In this document: positions 51,110-59,905 of the stretch, piece by piece
Layout: the number at the start of each line of letters is the position of its first letter
Numbering within the stretch: position 1 is the first letter of the stretch
Source of the DNA: Chloroflexota bacterium
GTDB taxonomy: Bacteria > Chloroflexota > Limnocylindria > Limnocylindrales > CSP1-4
DNA: 64,000 bases
Assembly: GCA_016191395.1 (NCBI GenBank)
Contig: JACPOS010000009.1
Location: 124,001-188,000, forward strand
Reading direction: 5' to 3'
The notes under the pieces: model-generated
Databases searched by the model: none
The model's input: only the letters and a program-made list of their open reading frames with translations
Told to the model about the DNA's origin: nothing
Position numbers and translations under genes: made by a program

Positions 51110-54100
51110 TCAGTCAAGCCAGCCGAGCTGGCGCCCCGTCGTCGGGACCGGAACGGGAGCCGCTCGTCGCGTCTGCTCCTCCGCGACCTCCACCAGCCGG
51201 CACAGCGCGTTCGCGAGCTGCATCTGCCGCGGCGTGTGGCAGTTGACCCGGATGAGCTCCGGGGAGGCGACCACGATGGCGACGCAGCGTGCGCGCGACG
51301 ACGCCACGTTCAGCCGATTGAGCGAGTACAGGAACTCCATGCCGCGCGGCGCCTCCTCGGCCGTCGGGGTGGCCATCGAGTAGATGGAGATCGGCGCTTC
51401 CTGGCCCTGGAACTTGTCGACCGTGCCCACGCGATCCGTCGAAAGCCCCGCGACCGCGAGGGTCCGGCGGATCCGCTCCACGTGCGCGTTGTAGGGCGCC
51501 ACCACGACGATGTTGCGCTGGTCAATCCGCTTCGAGACGCCGAAGCGATCCGTCCACGTCGCCCCCGCATCGAGCAGACCTTGGATGAGGCCGGCGATGA
51601 CAGTCGCCTCCTCGATTGACTCGCGGGGGTCGCCGCCGTGCGGCACCGGTAGCCACCGCATGCCGGTTCCGTGGGCGGGCGCGACTCCAGCGAGCGCCTG
51701 GTTCGCGAGGCTCGGTTGCCAACCGAGCTGTCCGCCATAGAACACCTCCGACGTGTACGCGGCAATGTCCGGGTGGAGGCGCCACGTGTCCTTGAGGAAC
51801 AGTCCGGCCTTCTCAGAGATCACCGGCGCATCTCCGAGCACGTGCCCCAGCGCACTGCGCTCGGCGCCGGGCGGGTGCGAGCCCTGGAGCGGCTGTTCCA
51901 GCTGCTGCGGGTCGCCGAGCAGGACGAGCGACTTCGCCGCCGTCGACACCGCGATTGCGTTCGCCAGAGAGAACTGCCCCGCCTCGTCGACGAACAGCAC
52001 GTCGACCGTTTCCTCCATGTCGAGGCGGGACCACAGCCACGCCGTGCCGCCGACGACGTCGAGCTCTCGGGTGACGAGGGCCTCCCGAGCGTGAGCGTTC
52101 GAGGCGAGCGGGCGCGCGACCCTTGAGGAGGGCTCCTCGTCCTGGCCGGGCTTCTGGCCGATCCGCACCGGGACCGGCGGGTCGGCCTCGCGCGCAACCT
52201 CATCGATCTTGTCCAGGGCGTTCCCGACGACCTTGTGGCTGTTTGCGGTCACGCCGACCCGGAGTCCGGCCTTCACGAGCGCCACGATCATGTGTGCTGC
52301 CGTGAACGTCTTGCCGCTCCCCGGCGGGCCCTGGATGGCGAGCGTCCCGTGGTCGAGTTCCAGGCCGAGGCGGACGGCGGCTTCGAGCGGGGATTCCATG
52401 GGCAGCATGAGCGGCGCCTCATCGGCCGGCCGACGGGGCGGGAGGCGCAGCAGGAGATCGCGCGCCGCCTGGTACCGGCCGGGACCGGGCACGCCGTTGT
52501 CGCGGACCCACGTCCCCACACGTTGGAGGGCGGCGCGTTGTTCGTTCGTGCGAACGTTGTCGTACGGGATGAGCGCCTTCGGTCGGCCCATCCGCTGGCC
52601 GGCCGCGCCGCGCCGGATCGTGACGGTGAGGCCGATCTCGTCGATGTCGGTCACCGTGCCGCACGCGCTCCACGACATCCTCCGGCCCTCGCCGGGCTTG
52701 ACGCTCTCCGGGTTGACGACATCGCGCCCGACCTTCAGCCCGTGATCCTGGATCGGGAAGCGGTATCGCTCGAGGATGCTGTGCTTGTCTGGCCCAAGAT
52801 CGGCGTTGAAGGTGATCCTGCCGAGCGTCTCGCGTTCGTCGACGAGCTCCTCGTCGGTCATGCCGGCCAGGTCGAAGAACCGCCACCAGTAGGCCTTGTC
52901 CTCCCGCCGGTGCCAGTCGAGGAGCTGGGCGAGCAGCCATCGGGCATGCTCGTCCTTCGATCGGTCCAGCTCGTTCACCGGCACGCCGTCGACGAGCGCG
53001 GCGACGAGGTCGGCGATCTGCTGCTGGGTGGCATCGAGCGGCTCCGGATCCTGCGCCTCGGGCTCCACGGGCGGTCGCGGAATGACACGGCCCAGCCGCT
53101 TCGCGAGGTCGACGCGGCGGTCCTCCAGCCAGTCACGCAACTTCCAGTTCGAAAGGACGTCGTCGCGGTTGTAGCCGGCGATGGAGCGGAGGATGTCCTC
53201 GCCGACCTCGCCGCCCTCCGCCGAGACGCCGTCCAGCCAAGCCTCGAACGCGACGATGCTGGAGTTCGCGCTCTTCAGCTCCTCCTCGCGCACGAGGCCG
53301 TAGAGCCCCTCCAGCCGCTTGATGGAGTAGCTCTCCACGCTGGCCCGGATGCCCTGGCGGACGACCCGGTAGAGGTCCACCAGGACGCGCCCGCGGAGCA
53401 GGCGATCCACCTCCTCCTCGCGAGTCGCGTGGCGCTGGGCGAGCCGCGCCAGGGCGGTCTTCTCGTAGGCGGCGTAGTGGTAGACGTGCATAGAGGCGTC
53501 CGCATCCAGGCGCGCGATCAGCAGGTCCACGAGCTGCTCGAACGCCGCCTTCTCGGCAGCGCGGGTGACCTCGCCGGTGGCCGGGTCCCTGCTCCAGATC
53601 TCGTGAAACAGCGGTGCGCCCGATCGGACCGGGTCCGGGAGTCGCGGCTCCAGGACGCCGAACAGGTACTCCACGCCGTCGTCGAGCGCGAACGGGTCGC
53701 CCTCGATGTCGAAGAACAGGTCCTGCGCTGAGGGTGCCGGCAGGACGAGGAAGCCGCGATCGGCGACGAACCCCCCGTGCTCGTCAAGCTCGGGGTCCAG
53801 GAGCTCGTGGCGCGGCTCGTTCGCGTCCTCGCCTTCAACCTGGATGCGCGCCTGCTCGCGGACGCGCAGGAGGGCCTCGTCGCTCACGCCCTCAATGCGC
53901 GGCGACATCGGCACCGGCAGCACCGCGAGCTCACGCCGGCGCAGGACGGCCCGGGCCTTGAGCGCCCGGCGCTGCCTGGCCGTGATGCCCGCAACTCGCG
54001 AGAGGTCGTCGTCCGCCTTGCGTTGCGACCTGCACGCCGGGTTCCACCGACAGACGTCGCAGTGGTCCACGGGATCCGGATACGTCGCCGTCACGGGGTA

Positions 54101-54739
54101 GACAGGTTCACCCGCGACGACCGCCTGCTCGAACTCCGCCTTCACCTTCCGGTAGTAGGCCATGAAGTCGGAGACCGGAAATGACCGCTTCTCCCGTGCG
54201 CTGCCGCCGAGGACGATATGCAGCTGGGCCGGCTCGCGGCCCTGGACGCGCGTGAGCTGCTCGACGTACGAGCAGACCTGGAGGATCGCGCCCGATTTCG
54301 CCGACCTGGCAAGCTTGGTGTCCGCGACCTCGTACGACCACGAGCCGAGGTTGCTCGGCTCCTCGACGCGCAAGAGGAAGTCCGCGAACCCGAGCCACGT
54401 CCCGTCGAAGAAGGTCGCCTGGTAGATGACGTCCGCGCCGTCGCGCATGGCCGCCTCCGTCGCGGCGGCCGCCGCTCGCAGCTGCTCGGCACGAGACTCG
54501 AAGTCCGCGGTCTGCGTGATCGACACGACGCGCCGGCCCTCGGCCCGCAGGTCCGCCAGGTACCGCTGCTCGTGCACCTCGCCGCGCCGCGCGATCAGCT
54601 CGATGCCCGGATCGTTGCGGACCGGTTTGCTCACCAGGCCCGCCATCGCCGCACGCTCCAGCGCGAGCCGGTGCGTGCACGCGAGGAAGCCCACCAGATC
54701 CGTCGCCGCGTAGATGGGCCGACCGTCGATCAACTGCAC
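51110..54739 (-). CDS. TM0106-family RecB-like nuclease with SF1 helicase
   Basis: 1209 residues, three parts. N-terminal ~300: RecB/Cas4-like PD-(D/E)XK domain (SYEVADTKLARSAK with Asp and the D-T-K, then HCDVCRWNPAC). Middle ~340-560: a DEDD exonuclease-like domain (LFFDIEGDPFALDDG, VYHYAAYEKTALARLA, YNRDDVLSNWKLRDWL). C-terminal ~820-1209: SF1B helicase with Walker A IQGPPGSGKTFTAAHM, DEAGQ box LFVDEAGQFSL, GDPQQLEQ, DKFQGQEAPI and LNVASSRAR. Likely a DNA-processing or repair enzyme; possible link to defence is inference. TACGAT ends six bases before the GTG. Confidence 0.88.
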   Translation of the reverse strand: MQLIDGRPIYAATDLVGFLACTHRLALERAAMAGLVSKPVRNDPGIELIARRGEVHEQRYLADLRAEGRRVVSITQTADFESRAEQLRAAAAATEAAMRDGADVIYQATFFDGTWLGFADFLLRVEEPSNLGSWSYEVADTKLARSAKSGAILQVCSYVEQLTRVQGREPAQLHIVLGGSAREKRSFPVSDFMAYYRKVKAEFEQAVVAGEPVYPVTATYPDPVDHCDVCRWNPACRSQRKADDDLSRVAGITARQRRALKARAVLRRRELAVLPVPMSPRIEGVSDEALLRVREQARIQVEGEDANEPRHELLDPELDEHGGFVADRGFLVLPAPSAQDLFFDIEGDPFALDDGVEYLFGVLEPRLPDPVRSGAPLFHEIWSRDPATGEVTRAAEKAAFEQLVDLLIARLDADASMHVYHYAAYEKTALARLAQRHATREEEVDRLLRGRVLVDLYRVVRQGIRASVESYSIKRLEGLYGLVREEELKSANSSIVAFEAWLDGVSAEGGEVGEDILRSIAGYNRDDVLSNWKLRDWLEDRRVDLAKRLGRVIPRPPVEPEAQDPEPLDATQQQIADLVAALVDGVPVNELDRSKDEHARWLLAQLLDWHRREDKAYWWRFFDLAGMTDEELVDERETLGRITFNADLGPDKHSILERYRFPIQDHGLKVGRDVVNPESVKPGEGRRMSWSACGTVTDIDEIGLTVTIRRGAAGQRMGRPKALIPYDNVRTNEQRAALQRVGTWVRDNGVPGPGRYQAARDLLLRLPPRRPADEAPLMLPMESPLEAAVRLGLELDHGTLAIQGPPGSGKTFTAAHMIVALVKAGLRVGVTANSHKVVGNALDKIDEVAREADPPVPVRIGQKPGQDEEPSSRVARPLASNAHAREALVTRELDVVGGTAWLWSRLDMEETVDVLFVDEAGQFSLANAIAVSTAAKSLVLLGDPQQLEQPLQGSHPPGAERSALGHVLGDAPVISEKAGLFLKDTWRLHPDIAAYTSEVFYGGQLGWQPSLANQALAGVAPAHGTGMRWLPVPHGGDPRESIEEATVIAGLIQGLLDAGATWTDRFGVSKRIDQRNIVVVAPYNAHVERIRRTLAVAGLSTDRVGTVDKFQGQEAPISIYSMATPTAEEAPRGMEFLYSLNRLNVASSRARCVAIVVASPELIRVNCHTPRQMQLANALCRLVEVAEEQTRRAAPVPVPTTGRQLGWLD

Positions 54740-54745
54740 GGTGGG

Positions 54746-54751
54746 ATCGTA
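54746..54751 (-). promoter_or_regulatory. -10 box of a leaderless promoter (TM0106-type gene)
   Basis: TACGAT on the minus strand, ending six bases before the GTG at 54739. Confidence 0.55.
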
Positions 54752-54821
54752 GGGCGCGCCCGTGCCGGGTTGTCTGTCAGCTGCCGCCCCACGACGCCAT
54801 CGATGCCATCTGGCGTCGCAT

Positions 54822-54827
54822 TAAAAT
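54822..54827 (+). promoter_or_regulatory. -10 box of a leaderless promoter (response regulator)
   Basis: TAAAAT ends six bases before the GTG at 54834; no ribosome-binding site. It lies 70 bp from the opposing TACGAT box. Confidence 0.55.
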
Positions 54828-54833
54828 GAGCGC

Positions 54834-55659
54834 GTGCAAGGCGGGACGAAGGTGAAGGTTGTCAAGGCCCCGTCCTCGGATCACGAGGCACGTCGGGCGC
54901 TGGTCCTCCACAGCCGTCCGCTCGTGGTGGACCTGATCGAGCTCACCCTCAATCACGGCCTGTTCGTGGTCAGCGCGGCGGGAACGATGGCCGAGGCCGA
55001 AGCGATCCTGGCGAAGGAGCGGCCGCACCTCGCCGTCATCGACATGGACCATGACGACAGCACCGCGCTGCTGGCGCGTCTCGGTGCCTCGAACGCGATC
55101 GCGCGCAGCGTGACGCCGGTCATCGGGCTCACCCGCCGCGGCGACCTCAAGACCAAGCTCCACGCGTTCGAGCTCGGGGTCGACGACATCCTCACCGTCC
55201 CGTTCTCACCCGAGGAGCTGCTGGCGCGCTCCATCGTCGTGAGTCGCCGCGCGGCCGGAACGGACCGGCCCATCGTCCCGACCATCCGGCTCGGCGAGAT
55301 CGAGATCGACATCGTCAATCGCGTGGTCCACGCCGGCGATTCCGTCGTCCACCTGAGCGGCATCGAGCAGAGCCTCATGTACCTGCTCGCGAGCCGCGGC
55401 GGCCGCGTCGTCACGCGCGAGGAGATCCTCGATGCCATCTGGGGCACGGACTTCGTGGCCGAGAGCAACATCGTGGATCGGCACATCCGAAGCCTCCGGA
55501 TCAAGCTCCAGAACGACTACCGCCATCCGAGGTTCATTGCCCCATCCGAGGTTCATTGCCACCGTCCCGGGAAAGGGCTACCGCTTCGTGCCGACGTTCT
55601 CGAACGTCGGCTGGGACCCCGGCGTAGCCGGGAACGTGCAGGGGGCCCACCGGACCTGA
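54834..55659 (+). pseudogene. OmpR-family response regulator, frameshifted by a tandem duplication
   Basis: Receiver-like domain (RRALVLHSRPLVVDLIELTL; phosphoacceptor region LAVIDMDHDD) and a winged-helix domain (HLSGIEQSLMYLLASRGGRV; SNIVDRHIRSLRIKLQNDYR). At 55523-55560 a 19-bp sequence occurs twice in tandem, shifting the frame inside the last beta-hairpin. Reading with one copy restores HPRFIATVPGKGYRFVPTFS, the normal OmpR ending, and stops at 55659. As it stands, the frame runs on to 55778 with non-conserved sequence. The receiver also lacks the usual N-terminal acidic pair, so it may be an atypical, phosphorylation-independent regulator. A sequencing or assembly error would look the same. 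Confidence 0.7.
55523..55560. repeat. Perfect 19-bp tandem duplication inside a coding region
   Basis: CCATCCGAGGTTCATTGCC at 55523-55541 and again, immediately adjacent, at 55542-55560. Because 19 is not a multiple of three, the second copy causes the frameshift described for the response regulator. Confidence 0.9.
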
Positions 55660-55777
55660 TCAGGGCCGAGGCCCGGGGCGGGGCCATCGTGATGACGGCC
55701 CGTCATCACGACCGACGCTTCCAAACCCACACTCGCGGTGGACGGAGTCCTTGCAGATTCGTTTCGGAGTGGCGGTG

Positions 55778-56128
55778 ATGGCTGTCGAGCGTCTGGATAT
55801 CAACGGCGCCGCGGCGCGATCAGGACCGCGATCCTGGCTGGCATCGGTCCTCGGGCTGCGCTGGCGCGCGTCCGGCAGGGTCGCCGAGGCGCCGGTCGCG
55901 GCCCACGTCGTGCTCACGGATCAATCGGAGGCGACCCGGCTGGAGGACCTCCCCGTGCGGCTGTCGATGCACGGTGTCCTGTCGGCCTGGCGCGAAGCTG
56001 ATCGCGCGCTCCGAACGTTCGATGAAGGGAGCCCCGAATGGGCCGCGGTCAACGCGACCCGGCTCGCCCTGCGAGCCTCCTACCTCGCACGTTTCGACGA
56101 GTACCAGGCGGATGACGCCTCGTCATGA
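55778..56128 (+). CDS. Protein of unknown function
   Basis: 116 residues from the ATG (a GTG three bases upstream is the alternative); GGAG eight bases before it. Soluble, with an Arg/Ala-rich N-terminus and a helical C-terminal half (SMHGVLSAWREADRALRTFD, LALRASYLARFDEYQADDAS). Not recognised. Followed by a large inverted repeat. Confidence 0.5.
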   Translation: MAVERLDINGAAARSGPRSWLASVLGLRWRASGRVAEAPVAAHVVLTDQSEATRLEDLPVRLSMHGVLSAWREADRALRTFDEGSPEWAAVNATRLALRASYLARFDEYQADDASS

Positions 56129-56209
56129 CAGCACCGCGGTCGCCCGCCAGTCTCCCGAAACCGCGTGGATCCAGCTGAGGGGTCGGCTTCGGATCGCGCG
56201 CCTCCTCCC

Positions 56210-56251
56210 CCGCGAGGAAGGTTCGTCGCTGTTGACGGACCTTCCTCGCGG
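56210..56251. terminator. 13-bp inverted repeat between genes
   Basis: CCGCGAGGAAGGT and its exact complement ACCTTCCTCGCGG around a 16-base loop. It ends the preceding gene or controls the protease gene 70 bp upstream of its promoter. Confidence 0.55.
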
Positions 56252-56311
56252 TCCCTGATTCCGAGCCCTGGGCGGGCGGTGCGCCCCGGCAACCCTCGAG
56301 GCGGCACCCGT

Positions 56312-56340
56312 TTGACGCCCCGATGGACCGGGCGTACTTT
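56312..56340 (+). promoter_or_regulatory. Sigma-70-type promoter of the metalloprotease gene
   Basis: TTGACG (56312-56317), 17-base spacer, TACTTT (56335-56340). Expected start near 56347, leader of about 37 bases with GGAGG before the ATG. Confidence 0.65.
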
Positions 56341-56383
56341 GGCCCGCCAGACCCTGCCGCACCGGACTCCCTGGAGGAACCCC

Positions 56384-57448
56384 ATGCTCCGCCCAACGTC
56401 CCGACGTGCCGTGCTGGCAGTCATGGTTGCGTCGCTCGCCATCGCCGCGCCGGCGGCGGTGGTCGCGAAGCCGGCGTCCGGATGCACGACAGGCACCGCC
56501 CTCGTGTTCCTCCCGAACCCGGTGGTCACGACCGGGAACGAGGACCTGAAGGATCTGAAGGACTCGGATCAGGCAGTGCTCAACGACGAGCGCGTGGCCG
56601 TCACGCTCACGGGGCTGGACGGGTCGGGCTACCTCAGCGGCACGTGGGCGACCGTCAAGAGCGAGACGGGCGACGCGGCGTACTCCACGCCTGCCGACGG
56701 CTGCACGTACGAATACACGCGCCACGACGACCGCTTCGAGCAGGTCATGGCCTACTACTGGGTGACGCGGTCGCAGGACTACCTCCACACCCTGGGCTTC
56801 GACGGGCGCCGTTGGCCGCTCGTCAACGGCGACCAGCAGCGCGTCCGCATCAACCAGTGGGGCGTCGACAACTCGTTCGCCACGGACCATCCCAAGGACG
56901 AGATGCGCTTCGGGAAGGGCGGCGTCGATGATGCCGAGGACGCCGAGGTCATCCTCCACGAGATGGGCCACCAGATCCACTTCAGCCAATCCGCCGACTT
57001 CTTCGCGACCGAAGAGGCAGGGGCGATCAGCGAGGGCTTCGGCGACTACTGGGCGGCGACCGTGGTCGAATGGGCGATGGCCCAGGCCGGCGTGACCGAG
57101 ATGACCGACCCGAAGTGCATCATGGACTGGGACTCCACCTCGTACACGCGCGACGCCCCGCACTGCCTGCGGCGCCTGGACACCGGCAAGGTCTACCCGA
57201 CCGACCTGGACGGCGAGGTGCACGACGACGGCGAGATCTGGTCGCAGGCGCTCTGGAACCTGCGCAGCGCGATCGGTACCCAGCACGCGGACACCGCGAT
57301 CCTGCTCGCCCAGTTCGACTGGGTCGGCACGACGATGCCGGACCTGGCTGGCCGCATCGTCGCGGCGGTCGAGGCGCAGTACACCCACGCCGAGGCACTC
57401 GACGCTGCCGCGGTCTTCACCGCGCGCGGGATCGTCCCGACTCCGTAG
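56384..57448 (+). CDS. Secreted gluzincin metalloprotease (M36-like)
   Basis: 354 residues. Signal peptide RRAVLAVMVASLAIAAPAAV ending near VAKPA. Zinc motif HEMGHQIH (His192, Glu193, His196) with the third ligand Glu217 in GAISEGFGDYWA, and Asp221, as in fungalysin/thermolysin-type proteases. Four cysteines outside the site could form disulphides. GGAGG six bases before the ATG sets the start inside a longer frame. No FTP or PepSY propeptide is present, so it lacks the usual inhibitor prodomain. Confidence 0.85.
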   Translation: MLRPTSRRAVLAVMVASLAIAAPAAVVAKPASGCTTGTALVFLPNPVVTTGNEDLKDLKDSDQAVLNDERVAVTLTGLDGSGYLSGTWATVKSETGDAAYSTPADGCTYEYTRHDDRFEQVMAYYWVTRSQDYLHTLGFDGRRWPLVNGDQQRVRINQWGVDNSFATDHPKDEMRFGKGGVDDAEDAEVILHEMGHQIHFSQSADFFATEEAGAISEGFGDYWAATVVEWAMAQAGVTEMTDPKCIMDWDSTSYTRDAPHCLRRLDTGKVYPTDLDGEVHDDGEIWSQALWNLRSAIGTQHADTAILLAQFDWVGTTMPDLAGRIVAAVEAQYTHAEALDAAAVFTARGIVPTP

Positions 57449-57459
57449 GAGCAATGTCG

Positions 57460-58137
57460 ATGGCGCTCCCCGCGGCCGCGGTTGCCGATGCCCTCGTCCG
57501 GCTCGGGCTGCCGGTCCGGCTCGCGCCGGCCTCCGTTCGGCGCGCCTTCCCGGGCGCGCCGGTGAGCGGGCCTGCGGTGCCGGTCCGACACTTCGGCAGC
57601 GTGGACGTCTTCCTCGAGGCCTACGAGACGGCACCTCGGGGCGGCTTGCTCGTCATCGACGACGAAGGACGCGACGACGAGGCGTGCATCGGTGACCTGA
57701 CCGTCGCCGAGGCTCGCCTGGCCGGGCTCGCCGGGATCGTCCTGTGGGGCCACCATCGCGACGGCGCCGCCCTGCCCGGGATCGGGCTGCCGGTCTGGTC
57801 GCTGGGCACGCTGCCCGCCGGCCCGCGCGCCGCCCGGCCGATCGCGGGCGACCCGTTCTCGGAGGCGAGGGTCGGCGAGGTGCCGGTCACTCGCTCTGAC
57901 GTCGTGGTCGCCGACGACGACGGCGTGGTGTTCGTCGACGGCTCGCGCTGGCCGGAGGTCGAGGTCGTGGCCACCCGTATCGTCGCCGACGAGAGCCGCC
58001 AGGCGGAGCTGATCGCTGGGGGCACGTCCCTCCGCAGCCAGCTCGACTTCGGCGGCTACCTCGCCCGGCGTGCGAGCGACCCGACGTACACGCTGCGCCG
58101 CCATCTCACGGAGCGTGGTGGCGCGATCGAGACCTGA
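57460..58137 (+). CDS. RraA-family protein (HMG/CHA aldolase-like)
   Basis: 225 residues from the ATG at 57460, eight bases after GGAG; the ATG at 57454 is an alternative. Segments VRHFGSVDVFLEAYETAPRG, GDLTVAEARLAGLAGIVLWG and HHRDGAALPGIGLPVWSLG match the RraA/aldolase fold, with DVVVADDDGVVFV near the C-terminus. Some members are aldolases or decarboxylases; RraA of E. coli regulates RNase E. The exact role here is unknown. Twelve bases after the protease stop. Confidence 0.8.
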   Translation: MALPAAAVADALVRLGLPVRLAPASVRRAFPGAPVSGPAVPVRHFGSVDVFLEAYETAPRGGLLVIDDEGRDDEACIGDLTVAEARLAGLAGIVLWGHHRDGAALPGIGLPVWSLGTLPAGPRAARPIAGDPFSEARVGEVPVTRSDVVVADDDGVVFVDGSRWPEVEVVATRIVADESRQAELIAGGTSLRSQLDFGGYLARRASDPTYTLRRHLTERGGAIET

Positions 58138-58160
58138 CGGACCGGGTGGCGGCTCGCCTC

Positions 58161-58166
58161 TATGAT
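58161..58166 (+). promoter_or_regulatory. -10 box of a leaderless promoter (ABC ATPase)
   Basis: TATGAT ends nine bases before the GTG at 58176. It lies inside a longer frame from 58146, but the box and spacing favour the later start. Confidence 0.5.
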
Positions 58167-58175
58167 TCGCGCCCC

Positions 58176-59132
58176 GTGTCACAGCCCATGATCCAGGTCG
58201 TCGATCTCGTCAAGCGCTACCGCAAGGCGTCGCGGAATGCCGTCGACGGGATATCGTTCGAGGCCGGCCCGGGCGAGTTCTTCGCCCTGCTCGGGCCGAA
58301 CGGCGCCGGCAAGACGACGACGATCTCCATCCTGACGACCACGCTCCTGCCATCGAGCGGCAAGGCGACGATCGCCGGGTACGACCTGGTCTCGCAGGCG
58401 AGCGCCGTTCGCCGCCTGGTCGGGATCATCTTCCAGCGACCCAGCCTGGACCAGAACCTGACCGGCGAGGAGAACGTCCGGCTCCACGCGATCCTGTACG
58501 GGATCAACCGCTACGCGCCCTCGTTCCGGCTCATGGAGCCCGCCTACCGTCGGCGCGTCGAGGAGCTCGCGGAGCTCCTGGGCATCGGCAAGGAGGTCTT
58601 CGACCCGGTCCGCACGTACTCGGGCGGCATGCGCCGGAAGCTGGAGATCGTGCGCAGCCTCATGCACGAGCCCAAGGTGCTCTTCCTCGACGAGCCGACC
58701 GCCGGCCTGGACCCGCCGAGCCGGCGGACGCTGTGGAGCTACCTCGACGACGTCCGGCGCCGCCAGTCCACCACGATCTTCCTCACGACCCACTACATCG
58801 AAGAGGCCGAGCAGGCGGACAAGGTCTGCTTCATCGACGGCGGCAAGGTCGTGGCGTCGGGGACGCCGGCGGAGTTGAAGGCCGCGCTCGTCGACGAGTA
58901 CATCGTCGTCGATGCCGACAACCGGGCGGCGCTGGAGGCCGAGCTGACGCGGCTGGGCCTGAACCACACCGGCGGCGGGCCGTTCAAGGTTCCACTCGAC
59001 GCGAGCCGGACCCACCAGGCGCTGCGCTCCATCGAGACGCCGCTCACGGTCGTCCGAACGCATGCGCCCACCCTCGAGGACGCCTACCTCGAGATCGTCG
59101 AGAAGCCCGATGCGGAGCTCGGCGATGCATGA
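58176..59132 (+). CDS. ABC transporter ATP-binding protein (DrrA-like)
   Basis: 318 residues. Walker A LLGPNGAGKTTTISIL, signature TYSGGMRRKLEIVRSL, Walker B VLFLDEPTAGLDPPSRRTLW and the H-loop TTHYIEEAEQADKV. The C-terminal ~80 residues are the DUF4162-type extension of drug/multidrug exporters. It powers the ABC-2 permease next door. Stop overlaps the permease start by eight bases. Confidence 0.93.
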   Translation: MSQPMIQVVDLVKRYRKASRNAVDGISFEAGPGEFFALLGPNGAGKTTTISILTTTLLPSSGKATIAGYDLVSQASAVRRLVGIIFQRPSLDQNLTGEENVRLHAILYGINRYAPSFRLMEPAYRRRVEELAELLGIGKEVFDPVRTYSGGMRRKLEIVRSLMHEPKVLFLDEPTAGLDPPSRRTLWSYLDDVRRRQSTTIFLTTHYIEEAEQADKVCFIDGGKVVASGTPAELKAALVDEYIVVDADNRAALEAELTRLGLNHTGGGPFKVPLDASRTHQALRSIETPLTVVRTHAPTLEDAYLEIVEKPDAELGDA

Positions 59133-59904
59133 GCTCTCGGCGGTCCTGGCGATCGCCCACCGCGACTTCGTCAAGCTCATCCGCGATCGGCCGCGGATCA
59201 TCGCGGACCTTGCCTTCCCCCTGATCTTCATCGCCATCCTGGGGACCAGCCTGCAGGCGGGCTTCGGCGGCTCGGGCGGCTTCAACCTGCTGACGTTCGT
59301 GTTCACCGGGGTGCTGGCGCAGACGATCTGGCAGTCGTCCGCCCTGGGCGTGATCTCGCTGATCGCCGACCGCGAGCAGGACTACAGCCAGGAGATGTTC
59401 GTCTCGCCCGTGTCGCGGTACTCGATCATCGCGGGCAAGATCCTGGGGGAGTCGCTCGTCGCGTTGCCCCAGGCGATCGCGATCATCGTCCTTGGCCTGG
59501 CGTTGGGCGTCCCCCTGTCCTTGCCCTTCCTGCTCTCGCTGATCCCGGTCGCGTTCGTCATCGCCATCTTCGGCGGGGCGTTCGGCGTGATCGTCCTGTC
59601 CAACCTGCGGAGCCAGCAGGCGGCCAACCAGATCTTCCCGTTCGTGATGCTCCCGCAGTTCTTCCTCGCCGGCGTGTTCAACCCGATCGGCAACCTGCCC
59701 TGGTATCTCGACATCGTGTCCCACATCTCGCCGATGCGGTACGCGATCGACCTGCTGCGGGACGTCTACTACGGCGCCCTGCCCGAGGCCGTCCCCGTCG
59801 CGCTCTACTCCGCGCCCGTGAACCTCGCGGTCATCGGCGCGATGTTCGTGCTGTTCATGGGCGTCGGGACGACGCTGTTCGTTCGCTCGGAGCGCAATCG
59901 CTGA
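59125..59904 (+). CDS. ABC-2 type transporter permease
   Basis: 259 residues, six membrane helices. Begins MHELSAVLAIAHRDFVKLIR with LAFPLIFIAILGTSLQAGFG, and carries the ABC-2 motif region MFVSPVSRYSIIAGKILGES and LSNLRSQQAANQIFPFVMLP. An exporter permease for a drug, lipid or polysaccharide. ATG overlaps the ATPase stop. Confidence 0.92.
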   Translation: MHELSAVLAIAHRDFVKLIRDRPRIIADLAFPLIFIAILGTSLQAGFGGSGGFNLLTFVFTGVLAQTIWQSSALGVISLIADREQDYSQEMFVSPVSRYSIIAGKILGESLVALPQAIAIIVLGLALGVPLSLPFLLSLIPVAFVIAIFGGAFGVIVLSNLRSQQAANQIFPFVMLPQFFLAGVFNPIGNLPWYLDIVSHISPMRYAIDLLRDVYYGALPEAVPVALYSAPVNLAVIGAMFVLFMGVGTTLFVRSERNR

Positions 59905-59905
59905 C

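Noticed and set aside
51110..54739. Cas4 or CRISPR-associated locus
   Set aside because: The nuclease domain is Cas4-like in fold only; no repeat array or other cas gene is visible.
55432..55778. The longer reading of the response regulator that runs to 55778
   Set aside because: After the duplication the residues have no family similarity, while the alternative frame gives the normal OmpR ending.
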